DNA of 50,904 bases from an uncultured Eubacteriales bacterium (GTDB taxonomy: Bacteria > Bacillota > Clostridia > Christensenellales > Aristaeellaceae), in the NCBI GenBank assembly GCA_902764915.1, contig CACWXY010000023.1, positions 1 to 50,904 of the forward strand, read 5' to 3'. The translations under genes and the position numbers were made by a program. The notes beneath the pieces are model-generated. The model did no database searches, was not told the origin of the DNA, and worked only from the letters and a program-made list of their open reading frames with translations. Below, one piece after another: positions 6,785 through 15,042 of the stretch (the first letter of the stretch is position 1; each line of letters opens with the position of its first letter).

Positions 6785-8044
6785 ATGAAATATCAGGTAA
6801 TCCCACTGTTCTACGCTGCAGACGCACGTTTCCAGAATACGATTCGCTTTGCTGTTGAGTTCCTGGATGCTGTCGACCCCGAAGCTTTGCGCTATGCCGC
6901 AGCGCAGGTTCAGGCACGCTATCCCTATTTCTCCGTGAAAACGGAAAAAGAAGGGGAATCATTCGTCCTGGCCAAAAACAGCCTGCCTTTTGTGATCACC
7001 GCGGACGAAAAGCCTGTGTGTCTGAACAGTGAAGCAAGCCATGGACATCTTCTGGCCTTTGGCTGGAAAGAGCGGACAGTCTGGGTGGATATCAGTCATT
7101 TTATCTGCGACGGTAACGGACTGGCTCCGCTCGTCAAAACACTGGTCTATTATTATGCGGAACACCGATACGGCATCAGCGGAATTGACACAGGCACAAT
7201 CCGCCTGGTTACAGACCCCATAGAGGAAGAGGAGTATCTTTATCCCTTCCCGGACGCACCCATGCCGCATGCGGACGAACTGCCCGTCAAGCCAAAAGAG
7301 TATCAGCCTTTTCTCTTTGCGGATGCATGGTTCGATCATGACGGGAATTATGCCTATAATCTGCAGATTTCGCAGCAGGAACTGATGAAGTACGCAAAGA
7401 GCCATGACGGGAGCCCGGTTTCCTTTGTCAGTGTAATGCTCTTTCAGACACTGATGGAGCTGTTCCCGGAAACGGAAAAGGATATCGTTTTTCAGGTGCC
7501 CCATGAGTATCGGAAAGTGCTCCGCCGTCCGCTGTCCCATGACTGCCTCGCCAGGGTCTTCTCCGTAAAGCTCGCACCAAAGGACAGCGTTCAGTCGGCT
7601 GAGATGCTGAATACATTCATTCGCGGACAGATCATTCTCGGCAGCGATGATTCAGCAGACATACAGGCAATCAACGGCATGCTGCAGCTGAATGCCTACA
7701 TGCAGTCTCTGCCTCTGGAAGGCAAGAAGCAGGCGATGCGCGGACTGGTATCCGGATCACTGGCAAAAAACACGTTTGGCATCAGCTATACGGGAAATAT
7801 CAGCTGGGGCGGGCTGGAAAAGCACATCCGGGATGTTCATCTCTACGCAGGTGAAAACAACCGCCATGACTCTCTGAGCGTGGAATTGTTCACCCTGGGC
7901 GACGTTTTCTCCCTGTGCCTCATGCAGCCGGGCAGGAATCCCGCGTTTGTTCAGCAGCTCATGCAGTCGTTTGCCCGTTATGGCATTGCCTGCCAACTGA
8001 TGAGCGAAGAGCGGTATCATCTTGCCCCGTACAGTCTTCCTTGA
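6785..8044 (+). CDS. Condensation/ATF-like acyltransferase (HxxxDG type)
   Basis: 419 aa. The motif HFICDG (in ISHFICDGNG, near residue 110) matches the catalytic HxxxDG of chloramphenicol-acetyltransferase, NRPS condensation and alcohol-acetyltransferase folds. The later segment GISYTGNISW fits the second half of this fold (DFGWG-like region). There is no carrier or adenylation domain, so this is a stand-alone acyltransferase, probably CoA-dependent; the acceptor is unknown. The start at 6785 is preferred over 6767 because AAAGGA lies 6 bp upstream. It follows a broken HxlR regulator gene, which may once have controlled it. Confidence 0.8.
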   Translation: MKYQVIPLFYAADARFQNTIRFAVEFLDAVDPEALRYAAAQVQARYPYFSVKTEKEGESFVLAKNSLPFVITADEKPVCLNSEASHGHLLAFGWKERTVWVDISHFICDGNGLAPLVKTLVYYYAEHRYGISGIDTGTIRLVTDPIEEEEYLYPFPDAPMPHADELPVKPKEYQPFLFADAWFDHDGNYAYNLQISQQELMKYAKSHDGSPVSFVSVMLFQTLMELFPETEKDIVFQVPHEYRKVLRRPLSHDCLARVFSVKLAPKDSVQSAEMLNTFIRGQIILGSDDSADIQAINGMLQLNAYMQSLPLEGKKQAMRGLVSGSLAKNTFGISYTGNISWGGLEKHIRDVHLYAGENNRHDSLSVELFTLGDVFSLCLMQPGRNPAFVQQLMQSFARYGIACQLMSEERYHLAPYSLP

Positions 8045-8234
8045 CCGAAGACAGGAACAGCGGCACAGACAGAAATGCACATCATACACAGAAAACCGAA
8101 TGGGCATCCCTCTGCTGCCATGGCCGCAGTCTCATGGACAGATGCAGAGAGGGAATCACTCCAGGAAAAGCGATTCCTGCGGAAGGCGTCATCGCAAGGT
8201 GAACAAGCCGCTTCCCGTTTCAGGAGGGAATAGA

Positions 8235-8747
8235 ATGCATCACGCGCAAGAACGGATGATCATCAGAAATGCAGTGAAGGAGGATGCCCGGCAGATTGCG
8301 GAGATCCTTGTCGAAGACTGGAAAAAGGCCTACAGCGGCATCATAGACGATGCTTTTCTCTCTTCCATGAGCGTGGAGGAGCGGTATCAGCGTGAATTGC
8401 AGCGCTACCAGCAGTATACCGTCGCTGCGGATGAAAAGGAGATACTGGGCTTCACATGGAATGCGCTGATCAGCAGCGAAGCAGCCGACTGCGAGATCGT
8501 CGCCTTGTATGTCAGGTATGCGAAAAGAAGAAGCGGCATCGGCAGGGCACTGTTTCAGCACTCCCTGGATACTTTCCGGGCATGCGGCAGGAAAAAAATG
8601 ATCGTATGGTGCCTCGCAGAGAATGCTGAAGCAAGGAAGTTTTATGAAAAAATGGGTGGCCAGGCATATGCCGCCTGTACGCATCCATGGGGAAATCGGG
8701 ATTATGCCATGATATCCTACCTCTATCCGCTGGATGCCACACCGTGA
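8235..8747 (+). CDS. GNAT-family N-acetyltransferase
   Basis: 170 aa. The fold runs from MIIRNAVKEDARQIAEI through a central ALYVRYAKRRSGIGRALF, where R-x-x-G-I-G-R is the acetyl-CoA pyrophosphate loop, to NAEARKFYEKMGG, the usual late helix. Substrate is not predictable. AGGAGGG precedes the chosen ATG by 7 bp. The 190 bp between the acyltransferase and this gene holds no further gene. It resembles small RimI-like or antibiotic-type acetyltransferases, and other GNATs occur at 21869 and 30643. Confidence 0.88.
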   Translation: MHHAQERMIIRNAVKEDARQIAEILVEDWKKAYSGIIDDAFLSSMSVEERYQRELQRYQQYTVAADEKEILGFTWNALISSEAADCEIVALYVRYAKRRSGIGRALFQHSLDTFRACGRKKMIVWCLAENAEARKFYEKMGGQAYAACTHPWGNRDYAMISYLYPLDATP

Positions 8748-9226
8748 AACGAGAATCCCGGAGGTGCTTCCCGCGAATGCCTGCATGCAATGCCCATGCG
8801 CTGTCTGGCGCAGGACAGATCAGCATCTGCAGAGGGAAAGCAGTATGCGGCGCATGCATGAACCGGACAGACTGTGGATGCGCTGTCTTCGGCCGTGCAG
8901 GAATGCCCGAGCCCGGCGAGCATGAAAAGACGCGGTCTGCAGCAGATCCGTCGCATCATTTCGCCGTTCTCGTCTTCTGTCTGACCGAAATCTGCCAGGT
9001 TTCCGTCAATCCGCGGCAGCAGCGCAGCGCCGCAGTTCTCTGTACGCCGGCAGCCATTGCCACGTCCCTTTTCCGGAGCCGGCATGCGGCATCGAACCGG
9101 ATGCCGGCGATACCGCTCCTCCTGTCATACGCCTGCTCTTTCCGATTACCTTGAAAGCGCGCGGCACAGTGTGCCTGATCGGACGATTCCTCTGCGCAGT
9201 GCAGACACTTGATCCCCTGGTCTCAT
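8748..9226. other. Gap without assignable gene
   Basis: About 480 bp between the GNAT and the LysR gene's terminator. Open frames on both strands are rich in Cys, Arg and Pro and have no ribosome sites or recognisable motifs. I see nothing I can support. Confidence 0.4.
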
Positions 9227-9264
9227 AAAACGCCGGCCGCCTGCACAGAAGCGGCCGGCGTTTT
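9227..9264. terminator. Bidirectional terminator
   Basis: AAAACGCCGGCCGC (9227-9240) pairs perfectly with GCGGCCGGCGTTTT (9251-9264) across a 10-nt loop. The T-run on each strand makes it useful in both directions, mainly to end the LysR gene. Confidence 0.9.
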
Positions 9265-9310
9265 GCGGGAGAAGAAACAAGGCTCCGCATTCGCAGTACT
9301 GCGCAGGCGC

Positions 9311-10189
9311 TCAGGCGGAAAAGCTGGCCTGCAGATGTTTCAGAAAACGCTCCGCAATCGGCGAGAGCGTCTGATATTTCTTCCAGATCAGGTACAGCCG
9401 GTTCTCCAGTCTGGGAGAAAGCGGACGGAACACCAGTCCGGAATCGGGGGACGTATCGATCAGGCGATCAAAAGTCAGGAGATAGCCTAAACCCTCCCTG
9501 GCAAACATGGACCCGTTATAGGAAAGGCGGAAGGAGCCCTCCAGCCGCAGTTCCTTCATACGGTCTGCGCACCATCGGGGTATGTCATTCTCCCAGCTCT
9601 GTGCAGAGCAGAAAAGCGGGCGTCCGATCAGGTCATCCGCTGTCACTGCCTGTTTCGCCGCCAGGGGATCGTCAGAAGGAAAGACCAGGCCCCACACGTC
9701 CGCATGGGGAAACACCAGGTATGCATACTTGGCAGTATCCGGTCTTTCCGTCAGAACGGAAAAGTCCAGCAGTCCCTTATCCAGCTTTTCCGTCACCTGT
9801 TCCGTGTCCCCGCTGGTAATATGGTAGCGCAGTTCCGGATACTGTTTCCTGAATTCGCGTATGGCGCGCGCCAGTGTCCTGATCTGATAGGACTCGGCCA
9901 GCCCCAGATAGATATCCCCGCCCCGAATATCGTCCAGCGTCACAAACTCCTGCGCAATCCTGTCCGCCATACTGACAAGGTCCTCCGCACGGTTGCGCAG
10001 AAGAACGCCTTCATCCGTCAGACGGATGCTGAAGCTGTGGCGGGTGAACAGCTTCTTTCCCAGCTCCTCTTCCAGTGCTTTCAGTGCCTTGGAAAGCGTA
10101 GGCTGCGTAACATGCAGCTGCTCCGCCGCCCTTGTCATGTTCTCTTCCCTGGCCACCGCCAGAAAATAACGCAGTGTTCTGATTTCCAT
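9311..10189 (-). CDS. LysR-family transcriptional regulator
   Basis: 292 aa. The N-terminal HTH is classic: MEIRTLRYFLAVAREENMTRAAEQLHVTQPTLSKALKALEEELG. A type-2 periplasmic-binding-like effector domain occupies about 90-292 (GGDIYLGLAESYQIRTLA; GRPLFCSAQSW). The start at 10189 has GGAGGT upstream; further upstream in-frame codons lie in the divergent promoter region. It is transcribed away from the operon 10318-12823, the usual LysR arrangement, so it probably activates or represses that operon in response to an unknown ligand. The terminator at 9227-9264 ends it. Confidence 0.92.
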   Translation of the reverse strand: MEIRTLRYFLAVAREENMTRAAEQLHVTQPTLSKALKALEEELGKKLFTRHSFSIRLTDEGVLLRNRAEDLVSMADRIAQEFVTLDDIRGGDIYLGLAESYQIRTLARAIREFRKQYPELRYHITSGDTEQVTEKLDKGLLDFSVLTERPDTAKYAYLVFPHADVWGLVFPSDDPLAAKQAVTADDLIGRPLFCSAQSWENDIPRWCADRMKELRLEGSFRLSYNGSMFAREGLGYLLTFDRLIDTSPDSGLVFRPLSPRLENRLYLIWKKYQTLSPIAERFLKHLQASFSA

Positions 10190-10317
10190 ACATACCTCCG
10201 ATGAAATGCCAGAATTGAATATCTCGATATTCTTTATAACCATTAGCGCTGTTTTCCGCAAGATGCTATGCTTCTGTCGTCCCAAGGGACAGAAACGAAT
10301 GAAAGCGGAGAAAAGCC

Positions 10318-10545
10318 ATGCTTACAGAAACCGCAAGACAGTGCCTGCATGACCTGGGTCTGAGTGAGGAGCGCCGTGAACAGGTGGCATCGCTCCTGGA
10401 AGAAAACAGGAATGCGGAAGCCCGGCTGCAGCTCAGAAAACTTCGCTGTGACCTGATGGACGATATGCACCGCTGCCAGAGAAGGGTAGACCAGCTAGAC
10501 TGGCTGATCCGCGAGACAGAAAAAACAGACAGGCCCTGCGCATGA
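10318..10545 (+). CDS. Small hypothetical protein, helical
   Basis: 75 aa, highly charged and helical: EERREQVASLLEENRNAEARLQLRKLRCDLMDDMHRCQRRVDQLDWLIRETEK. Heptad-like spacing suggests a coiled coil. It is the first gene divergent from LysR; the next gene's ribosome site overlaps its stop codon. Small proteins of this type are frequently found leading such operons in Clostridia, but I know of no defined function. Confidence 0.7.
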   Translation: MLTETARQCLHDLGLSEERREQVASLLEENRNAEARLQLRKLRCDLMDDMHRCQRRVDQLDWLIRETEKTDRPCA

Positions 10546-10562
10546 AAGGAAGGACGTCAGCC

Positions 10563-11555
10563 ATGATGAAGACAGAAGCACTGACACTGACACAGGAATG
10601 GGACAAGACATTCCCGCAAAGCAGCAAGGTTGATCACTGCAAGGTCACCTTTGCAAACCGCTACGGCATTACACTGGCCGCAGATCTGTACACGCCACGG
10701 GGCGTGGGCGGAAGGCTTCCCGGCATTGCGGTCTGCGGGCCCTTCGGCGCGGTGAAGGAGCAGTGCTCCGGTCTGTACGCGCAGACCATGGCCGAGCGCG
10801 GTTTTCTGACGCTGGCCTTTGATCCGTCCTTTACCGGAGAGAGCGGCGGTCAGCCCCGGTATATGGCCTCCCCCGACATCAATACGGAGGATTTCCAGGC
10901 CGCGGTTGATTTCCTTTCCGTAGACTCCCGCGTGGATCCGGAGCGCATCGGCATAATCGGCATCTGCGGCTGGGGCGGACTGGCTCTGAACACGGCGGCG
11001 ATTGATACCCGCGTGAAGGCCACCGCTGTCATGACCATGTATGATATGAGCCGCGTGAATGCCAACGGCTATTTCGACTCCATGGATGAGGATGCCCGCT
11101 ATGCCGCCCGTGAAGCCCTGAATGCGCAGCGCACTGCGGATTACCGCAGCGGAAGCTACGAACTGGGCGGCGGCGTGGTGGATCCCCTTCCGAAGGATGC
11201 GCCGTTCTTCGTAAAGGATTATCATGCCTATTACAAGACACCCCGCGGCTATCATCCCCGCAGCCTCAACTCCAACGGCGGATGGAACAGGATCGGCTGC
11301 ATGTCCTTCATGAACATGCCGCAGCTCACCTATACCCGCGAAATACGGAATGCTGTGCTGATCGTGCACGGCGAGAAAGCGCACTCCTGCTATTTCAGCC
11401 GGGACGCGTATGCCGCCATGGTCAGAGACAGCCGGTATACAGACAACAAGGAACTGATGATCATCCCCGGTGCGGTCCATACCGATCTCTATGATCGGAC
11501 AGACATCATCCCCTTTGACCGGCTGGAGGCATTTTTCCGGGAGTATCTGCCATGA
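10563..11555 (+). CDS. Alpha/beta hydrolase with Cys nucleophile (dienelactone-hydrolase-like)
   Basis: 330 aa. The nucleophile elbow reads GICGWGG with Cys135 where most hydrolases have Ser, as in dienelactone hydrolases. Other fold marks are PGIAVCGPFGAVKEQ (oxyanion region), AFDPSFTGESGG, VLIVHGEKAHS (acid loop) and GAVHTDLYD (catalytic His). No signal peptide is seen. The start at 10563 is set by AAGGAAGG. Its stop overlaps the next gene's ATG (ATGA at 11552-11555), so the hydrolase and the exported cyclophilin-like/reductase protein are translationally coupled. Substrate unknown. Confidence 0.85.
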   Translation: MMKTEALTLTQEWDKTFPQSSKVDHCKVTFANRYGITLAADLYTPRGVGGRLPGIAVCGPFGAVKEQCSGLYAQTMAERGFLTLAFDPSFTGESGGQPRYMASPDINTEDFQAAVDFLSVDSRVDPERIGIIGICGWGGLALNTAAIDTRVKATAVMTMYDMSRVNANGYFDSMDEDARYAAREALNAQRTADYRSGSYELGGGVVDPLPKDAPFFVKDYHAYYKTPRGYHPRSLNSNGGWNRIGCMSFMNMPQLTYTREIRNAVLIVHGEKAHSCYFSRDAYAAMVRDSRYTDNKELMIIPGAVHTDLYDRTDIIPFDRLEAFFREYLP

Positions 11556-12823
11556 AGCGCTTTTATGCTTTCCTGTGCATGCTGTTTTTCAGTATGCTGC
11601 CCGCCATTGCCCTGACAGAGGAGACAGCCATGGAAGAAACCCTGACGCTTTCCATTGACGGAACGCCCATTGTCGTAGACTGGGAAGACAACGCGTCCGT
11701 AGACGCGCTCCGGGCACTGGCTGCGGCACATCCCCTGGAGATCCCCATGTCCATGTACGGCGGCTTTGAACAGGTCGGTCCGCTGGGAACCAGTCTGCCC
11801 AGGCAGGACGTGCAGACGCAGACGGATTACGGCGATATTGTCCTTTACGCCGGGAATCAGCTCGTTATCTTTCATGATGCCAACGCCTGGGCCTATACGC
11901 GGCTGGGACACATCCAGGGCCTGTCCCAGGCGGAGCTGAAGGACCGGATCGGCCGGCACAATGTCACGGTCACGCTTTCCCTGTCCCGCGGGGCGTCGGA
12001 TGCGTTTGCCATTCCGGACGCCGTGCTGAACAGCGGCTATACCATGCCGGTCATCGGGCTGGGCACCTGGACGCTGTCTGACGAACAGGCGGAAGCATCC
12101 GTGTACGCAGCACTGGAAACAGGCATGCGACTCATTGACACCGCCCGGTATTACGGCAATGAGACAGGGGTCGGCCGGGGCATCCGCCGGGCGATACAGG
12201 ACGGTATTGTCACGCGTGAGGAAATCTTTGTCACCAGCAAGATCATGCCCGGTGACTATGACCGCGCAGCCCGGGGGATTGACGATTCGCTCCGCGACCT
12301 GGACCTTGCCTACATTGATCTGATGCTGATCCATCAGCCCGGATGGAATGACGAAGCGGTATACCGGGCTCTGGAGCAGGCCGTCTATGACGGCAAGGTA
12401 CGCTCCATCGGCATCTCCAACTATTACACGCCGGAAGCGGTGGACGCGGTGCTTGCCTTTGCCAGGATCCCGCCTGCCGTCATCCAGAATGAAAACCACC
12501 TGTACTATCAGAACAAGGAACTGCAGGCCTATGTACAGCCATACGGGATCCTGGTGGAATCCTGGTATCCCTTCGGCGGCAGAGGACATACGCAGGATCA
12601 TCTGACCAACGAAACCGTCGTGCAGATCGCAAAGGCGCATGGCAGAACGCCTGCGCAGATCATTCTCCGGTGGCAGATCCAGGACGGCTATATCGCCATA
12701 CCGGGCTCCTCGAACCCGGCACATATCGCGGAAAACCATGATCTGTTCGGCTTTGCACTGACAGAGGAGGAAATGGCCGCTATCCGGAGCCTGGACAGAC
12801 AGGCGCGCTATGAAAACTGGTAA
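11552..12823 (+). CDS. Exported cyclophilin-like domain fused to aldo-keto reductase
   Basis: 423 aa. Residues 1-21 form a hydrophobic signal sequence (MKRFYAFLCMLFFSMLPAIA). Residues ~29-145 are a cyclophilin-like domain: MYGGFEQVGPLGTSLPRQD, GDIVLYAGNQLVIF, WAYTRLGHI. From ~155 to the end is an aldo-keto reductase barrel (MPVIGLGTWTL) with the complete catalytic tetrad Asp196, Tyr201, Lys230, His261 and the IPGSSNPAHI cofactor loop. A nicotinamide-dependent reductase behind a signal peptide is odd: either the leader is an uncleaved membrane anchor or cofactor access is unusual. It is the last gene of the LysR-linked operon and ends at a strong terminator. Confidence 0.88.
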   Translation: MKRFYAFLCMLFFSMLPAIALTEETAMEETLTLSIDGTPIVVDWEDNASVDALRALAAAHPLEIPMSMYGGFEQVGPLGTSLPRQDVQTQTDYGDIVLYAGNQLVIFHDANAWAYTRLGHIQGLSQAELKDRIGRHNVTVTLSLSRGASDAFAIPDAVLNSGYTMPVIGLGTWTLSDEQAEASVYAALETGMRLIDTARYYGNETGVGRGIRRAIQDGIVTREEIFVTSKIMPGDYDRAARGIDDSLRDLDLAYIDLMLIHQPGWNDEAVYRALEQAVYDGKVRSIGISNYYTPEAVDAVLAFARIPPAVIQNENHLYYQNKELQAYVQPYGILVESWYPFGGRGHTQDHLTNETVVQIAKAHGRTPAQIILRWQIQDGYIAIPGSSNPAHIAENHDLFGFALTEEEMAAIRSLDRQARYENW

Positions 12824-12828
12824 AGGAC

Positions 12829-12880
12829 AGATGGCACCCGAAAGATGGACAGCGTCCCATCCGCCGGGTGCCATCTTTTT
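12829..12880 (+). terminator. Rho-independent terminator of the LysR-linked operon
   Basis: AGATGGCACCCG (12829-12840) pairs with CGGGTGCCATCT (12865-12876), followed by a T-run. The loop is long (24 nt). Confidence 0.85.
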
Positions 12881-13024
12881 ACGTGCGGAGAACGGGCAGA
12901 AAGCGCTCCAGGCAGAAGGCCAGGTCATGCGCACTGCATCACTGGGTAACACAGCAGCTCTCATGTGCGGACAGATGCAGTTGCCGTTTCCGGCCACATT
13001 TCGGACATAGCATCCATGTTTGTC

Positions 13025-13053
13025 TTGACAAGCCATGGGCTGTACCTTACAAT
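13025..13053 (+). promoter_or_regulatory. Promoter of the sugar ABC importer operon
   Basis: TTGACA (13025-13030) and TACAAT (13048-13053) with a 17-bp spacer, about 115 bp upstream of the first permease gene. The rest of 12881-13169 holds no gene that I can support. Confidence 0.75.
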
Positions 13054-13169
13054 CTTCCATACACCATTTCTTTCCCGTCCATGGATCCGGCTGACATGCA
13101 GAATCATACTTCCTTCGTATTCCGGGTTTTCGGGGAAAAATTTCAATAGCAAAGGGAGGGGATGATGGG

Positions 13170-14102
13170 ATGAGCAAGAGTGCAGTCCATCAGACCAAAA
13201 AGGTTCCATTTACCCGCAGGCTATATGAACAGCGCTGGCTTCTGCTGATGTCCCTGCCATTCGTGGTATGGCTGATAATCTACAAGTATATACCGCTGTG
13301 GGGCTGGACCATGGCCTTCCAGGAAGTGCGTCCTGCCACATTCAAGATTCCTTTCCTGGAGAGAAAGTTTGTGGGCTTCAGCAATTTCCTCGAGGCCTTC
13401 AATGACCGCCTCTTCGTCCAGACCATGATCAATACACTGGGCGTCAGTCTCCTGGACATTGCGCTGGGCACCTTTGCCGCCATTCTCTTTGCGGTGCTGC
13501 TCAACGAAATCTTCTTCATGCGCTTTAAGAAGATCACCCAGACCATTTCCTATCTTCCGCACTTTGTGTCCTGGGTTATCATCTCCTCCATTGCCAAGAA
13601 CGTGCTCAATGACCGGGGCGTTCTCGACAGTCTGTTCCACACCAATCTGAAGCTGCTTTCCACGGACAGCGCCATCGTATGGATTGTCATTGTCTTCGTC
13701 TCCATCTGGAAGGAGTGCGGCTGGAATGCCATTATCTATCTTTCCAGCATGGCAGGCATTGACCCCGGCCTGTACGAAGCCGCCTCCATTGACGGCGCCA
13801 ACCGTGCCCAGCGCATCTGGCACATTACCCTGCCCGGCATCCGCCCCACGATCATTATTCTTCTGATCATGTCCATCGGCGGTGCACTGAACGTCGGCAT
13901 GGAGCGGCAGATGCTCATGAGCAATAATATTATCGAGAACCATACCATGGTGCTTTCCTGGTTTGCCTATAAGCGGGGCATCGGAAAGAACAACTACGGC
14001 GTGGGCACGGCCATCGGCATGTTCCAGTCCGTGATCGGCATTATCCTGCTCCTGGCTGCCAATAAGATCGCCGGTACCGTCGGCGAGGACCGGCTGATTT
14101 AA
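13170..14102 (+). CDS. Carbohydrate ABC transporter permease, LplB-type
   Basis: 310 aa with six predicted membrane helices, the first at about residues 25-45 (WLLLMSLPFVVWLIIYKYIPLWGW). The cytoplasmic coupling loop EAASIDGANRAQRIWHITLP matches the EAA motif of binding-protein-dependent permeases. LplB-type permeases usually import complex oligosaccharides and work without a dedicated ATPase, using a shared MsmX-like ATPase; none is encoded here. GGGAGGGG precedes the ATG. It is followed 13 bp later by the partner permease, then by a binding protein and a GH3 glycosidase. Confidence 0.93.
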   Translation: MSKSAVHQTKKVPFTRRLYEQRWLLLMSLPFVVWLIIYKYIPLWGWTMAFQEVRPATFKIPFLERKFVGFSNFLEAFNDRLFVQTMINTLGVSLLDIALGTFAAILFAVLLNEIFFMRFKKITQTISYLPHFVSWVIISSIAKNVLNDRGVLDSLFHTNLKLLSTDSAIVWIVIVFVSIWKECGWNAIIYLSSMAGIDPGLYEAASIDGANRAQRIWHITLPGIRPTIIILLIMSIGGALNVGMERQMLMSNNIIENHTMVLSWFAYKRGIGKNNYGVGTAIGMFQSVIGIILLLAANKIAGTVGEDRLI

Positions 14103-14115
14103 GGAGGCGAGGAAC

Positions 14116-14982
14116 ATGAAGAAACGAGCCTATAAATTTGACTATTTCCTGCTTCTGGTCTTTGTCGGCATTCTTATCATTACGCTGTATCCGTTCCTGA
14201 ACGTTCTGGCAATCTCGCTCAATGATCCGGTGGATACCCTGCGCAATATCAACATGATCATTCCCCGGCAGTTTACCCTGAACAACTACAAGTATGTGTT
14301 CACGGATTCCGCGCTGGTATCTGCCTCCGTCATGTCCGTGCTGCGCACTGTCATCGGCACTGTGTCCAGCCTTCTGTGCACGGCCATGCTGGGATACGCG
14401 CTGAGCCGGAAGGACTATATGTTCCACCGCGTGCTGACCATCCTGTTCGTTGTCACCATGTATGTCAGCGGCGGCATGATCCCGGAGTACCTGCTGATCA
14501 TGCGCACCCTGAAGCTGAGCAATAATTTCCTCGTCTACATCCTTCCCGGCCTGATCTGGGTCTACAACGTCATTCTGGTCCGCTCCTATATCGACGGCCT
14601 GCCCTTTGCCCTGCAGGAGGCAGCCAAGCTGGACGGCGCCAATGACCTGCAGATCTGGTACATGGTCATCCTGCCGCTGTGCACGCCGGTGCTGGCCACA
14701 GTCGCCCTGTACTACGCGGTCGGGCAGTGGAACTCCTTCATGGATACCTACCTGTACGCCATGGAGCTGCCTACACTGCAGTTCAAGCTGTATGAGATCA
14801 TGAACCAGGCGACCATGAAAATGGATGTGCACGGCGATATGACCAATGCCGCCACCGTGGTAACCCCCATGTCCATCCGCATGGCCGTGACCATTGTGGC
14901 CACCGTACCGATTGTGGTGGTATACCCCTTCCTGCAGAAGTACTTCATCAGCGGCATGACGCTGGGTTCTGTCAAGGACTGA
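14116..14982 (+). CDS. Carbohydrate ABC transporter permease, YtcP/LplC-type
   Basis: 288 aa, six membrane helices, EAA loop EAAKLDGANDLQIWYMVILPL. It is the second half of the permease heterodimer with the gene at 13170. The start YKFDYFLLLVFVGILIITLYPFLNVLAISLND is typical of this family. RBS AGGAGGCG lies 7 bp upstream. A 60-bp gap separates it from the binding protein. Confidence 0.93.
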   Translation: MKKRAYKFDYFLLLVFVGILIITLYPFLNVLAISLNDPVDTLRNINMIIPRQFTLNNYKYVFTDSALVSASVMSVLRTVIGTVSSLLCTAMLGYALSRKDYMFHRVLTILFVVTMYVSGGMIPEYLLIMRTLKLSNNFLVYILPGLIWVYNVILVRSYIDGLPFALQEAAKLDGANDLQIWYMVILPLCTPVLATVALYYAVGQWNSFMDTYLYAMELPTLQFKLYEIMNQATMKMDVHGDMTNAATVVTPMSIRMAVTIVATVPIVVVYPFLQKYFISGMTLGSVKD

Positions 14983-15042
14983 TACCGTTATGGATCCCGT
15001 GTGTAAACGGGTTCACATAAAACAAAGCAAGGAGGATTTCTC

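Noticed and set aside
8723..9154. Cys-rich frames on both strands as a ferredoxin-like gene
   Set aside because: Spacing of Cys does not give a CxxCxxC cluster in any frame and there is no start signal.
9572..10204. Plus-strand open frames opposite the LysR gene
   Set aside because: They are antisense shadows of a clear LysR coding sequence.
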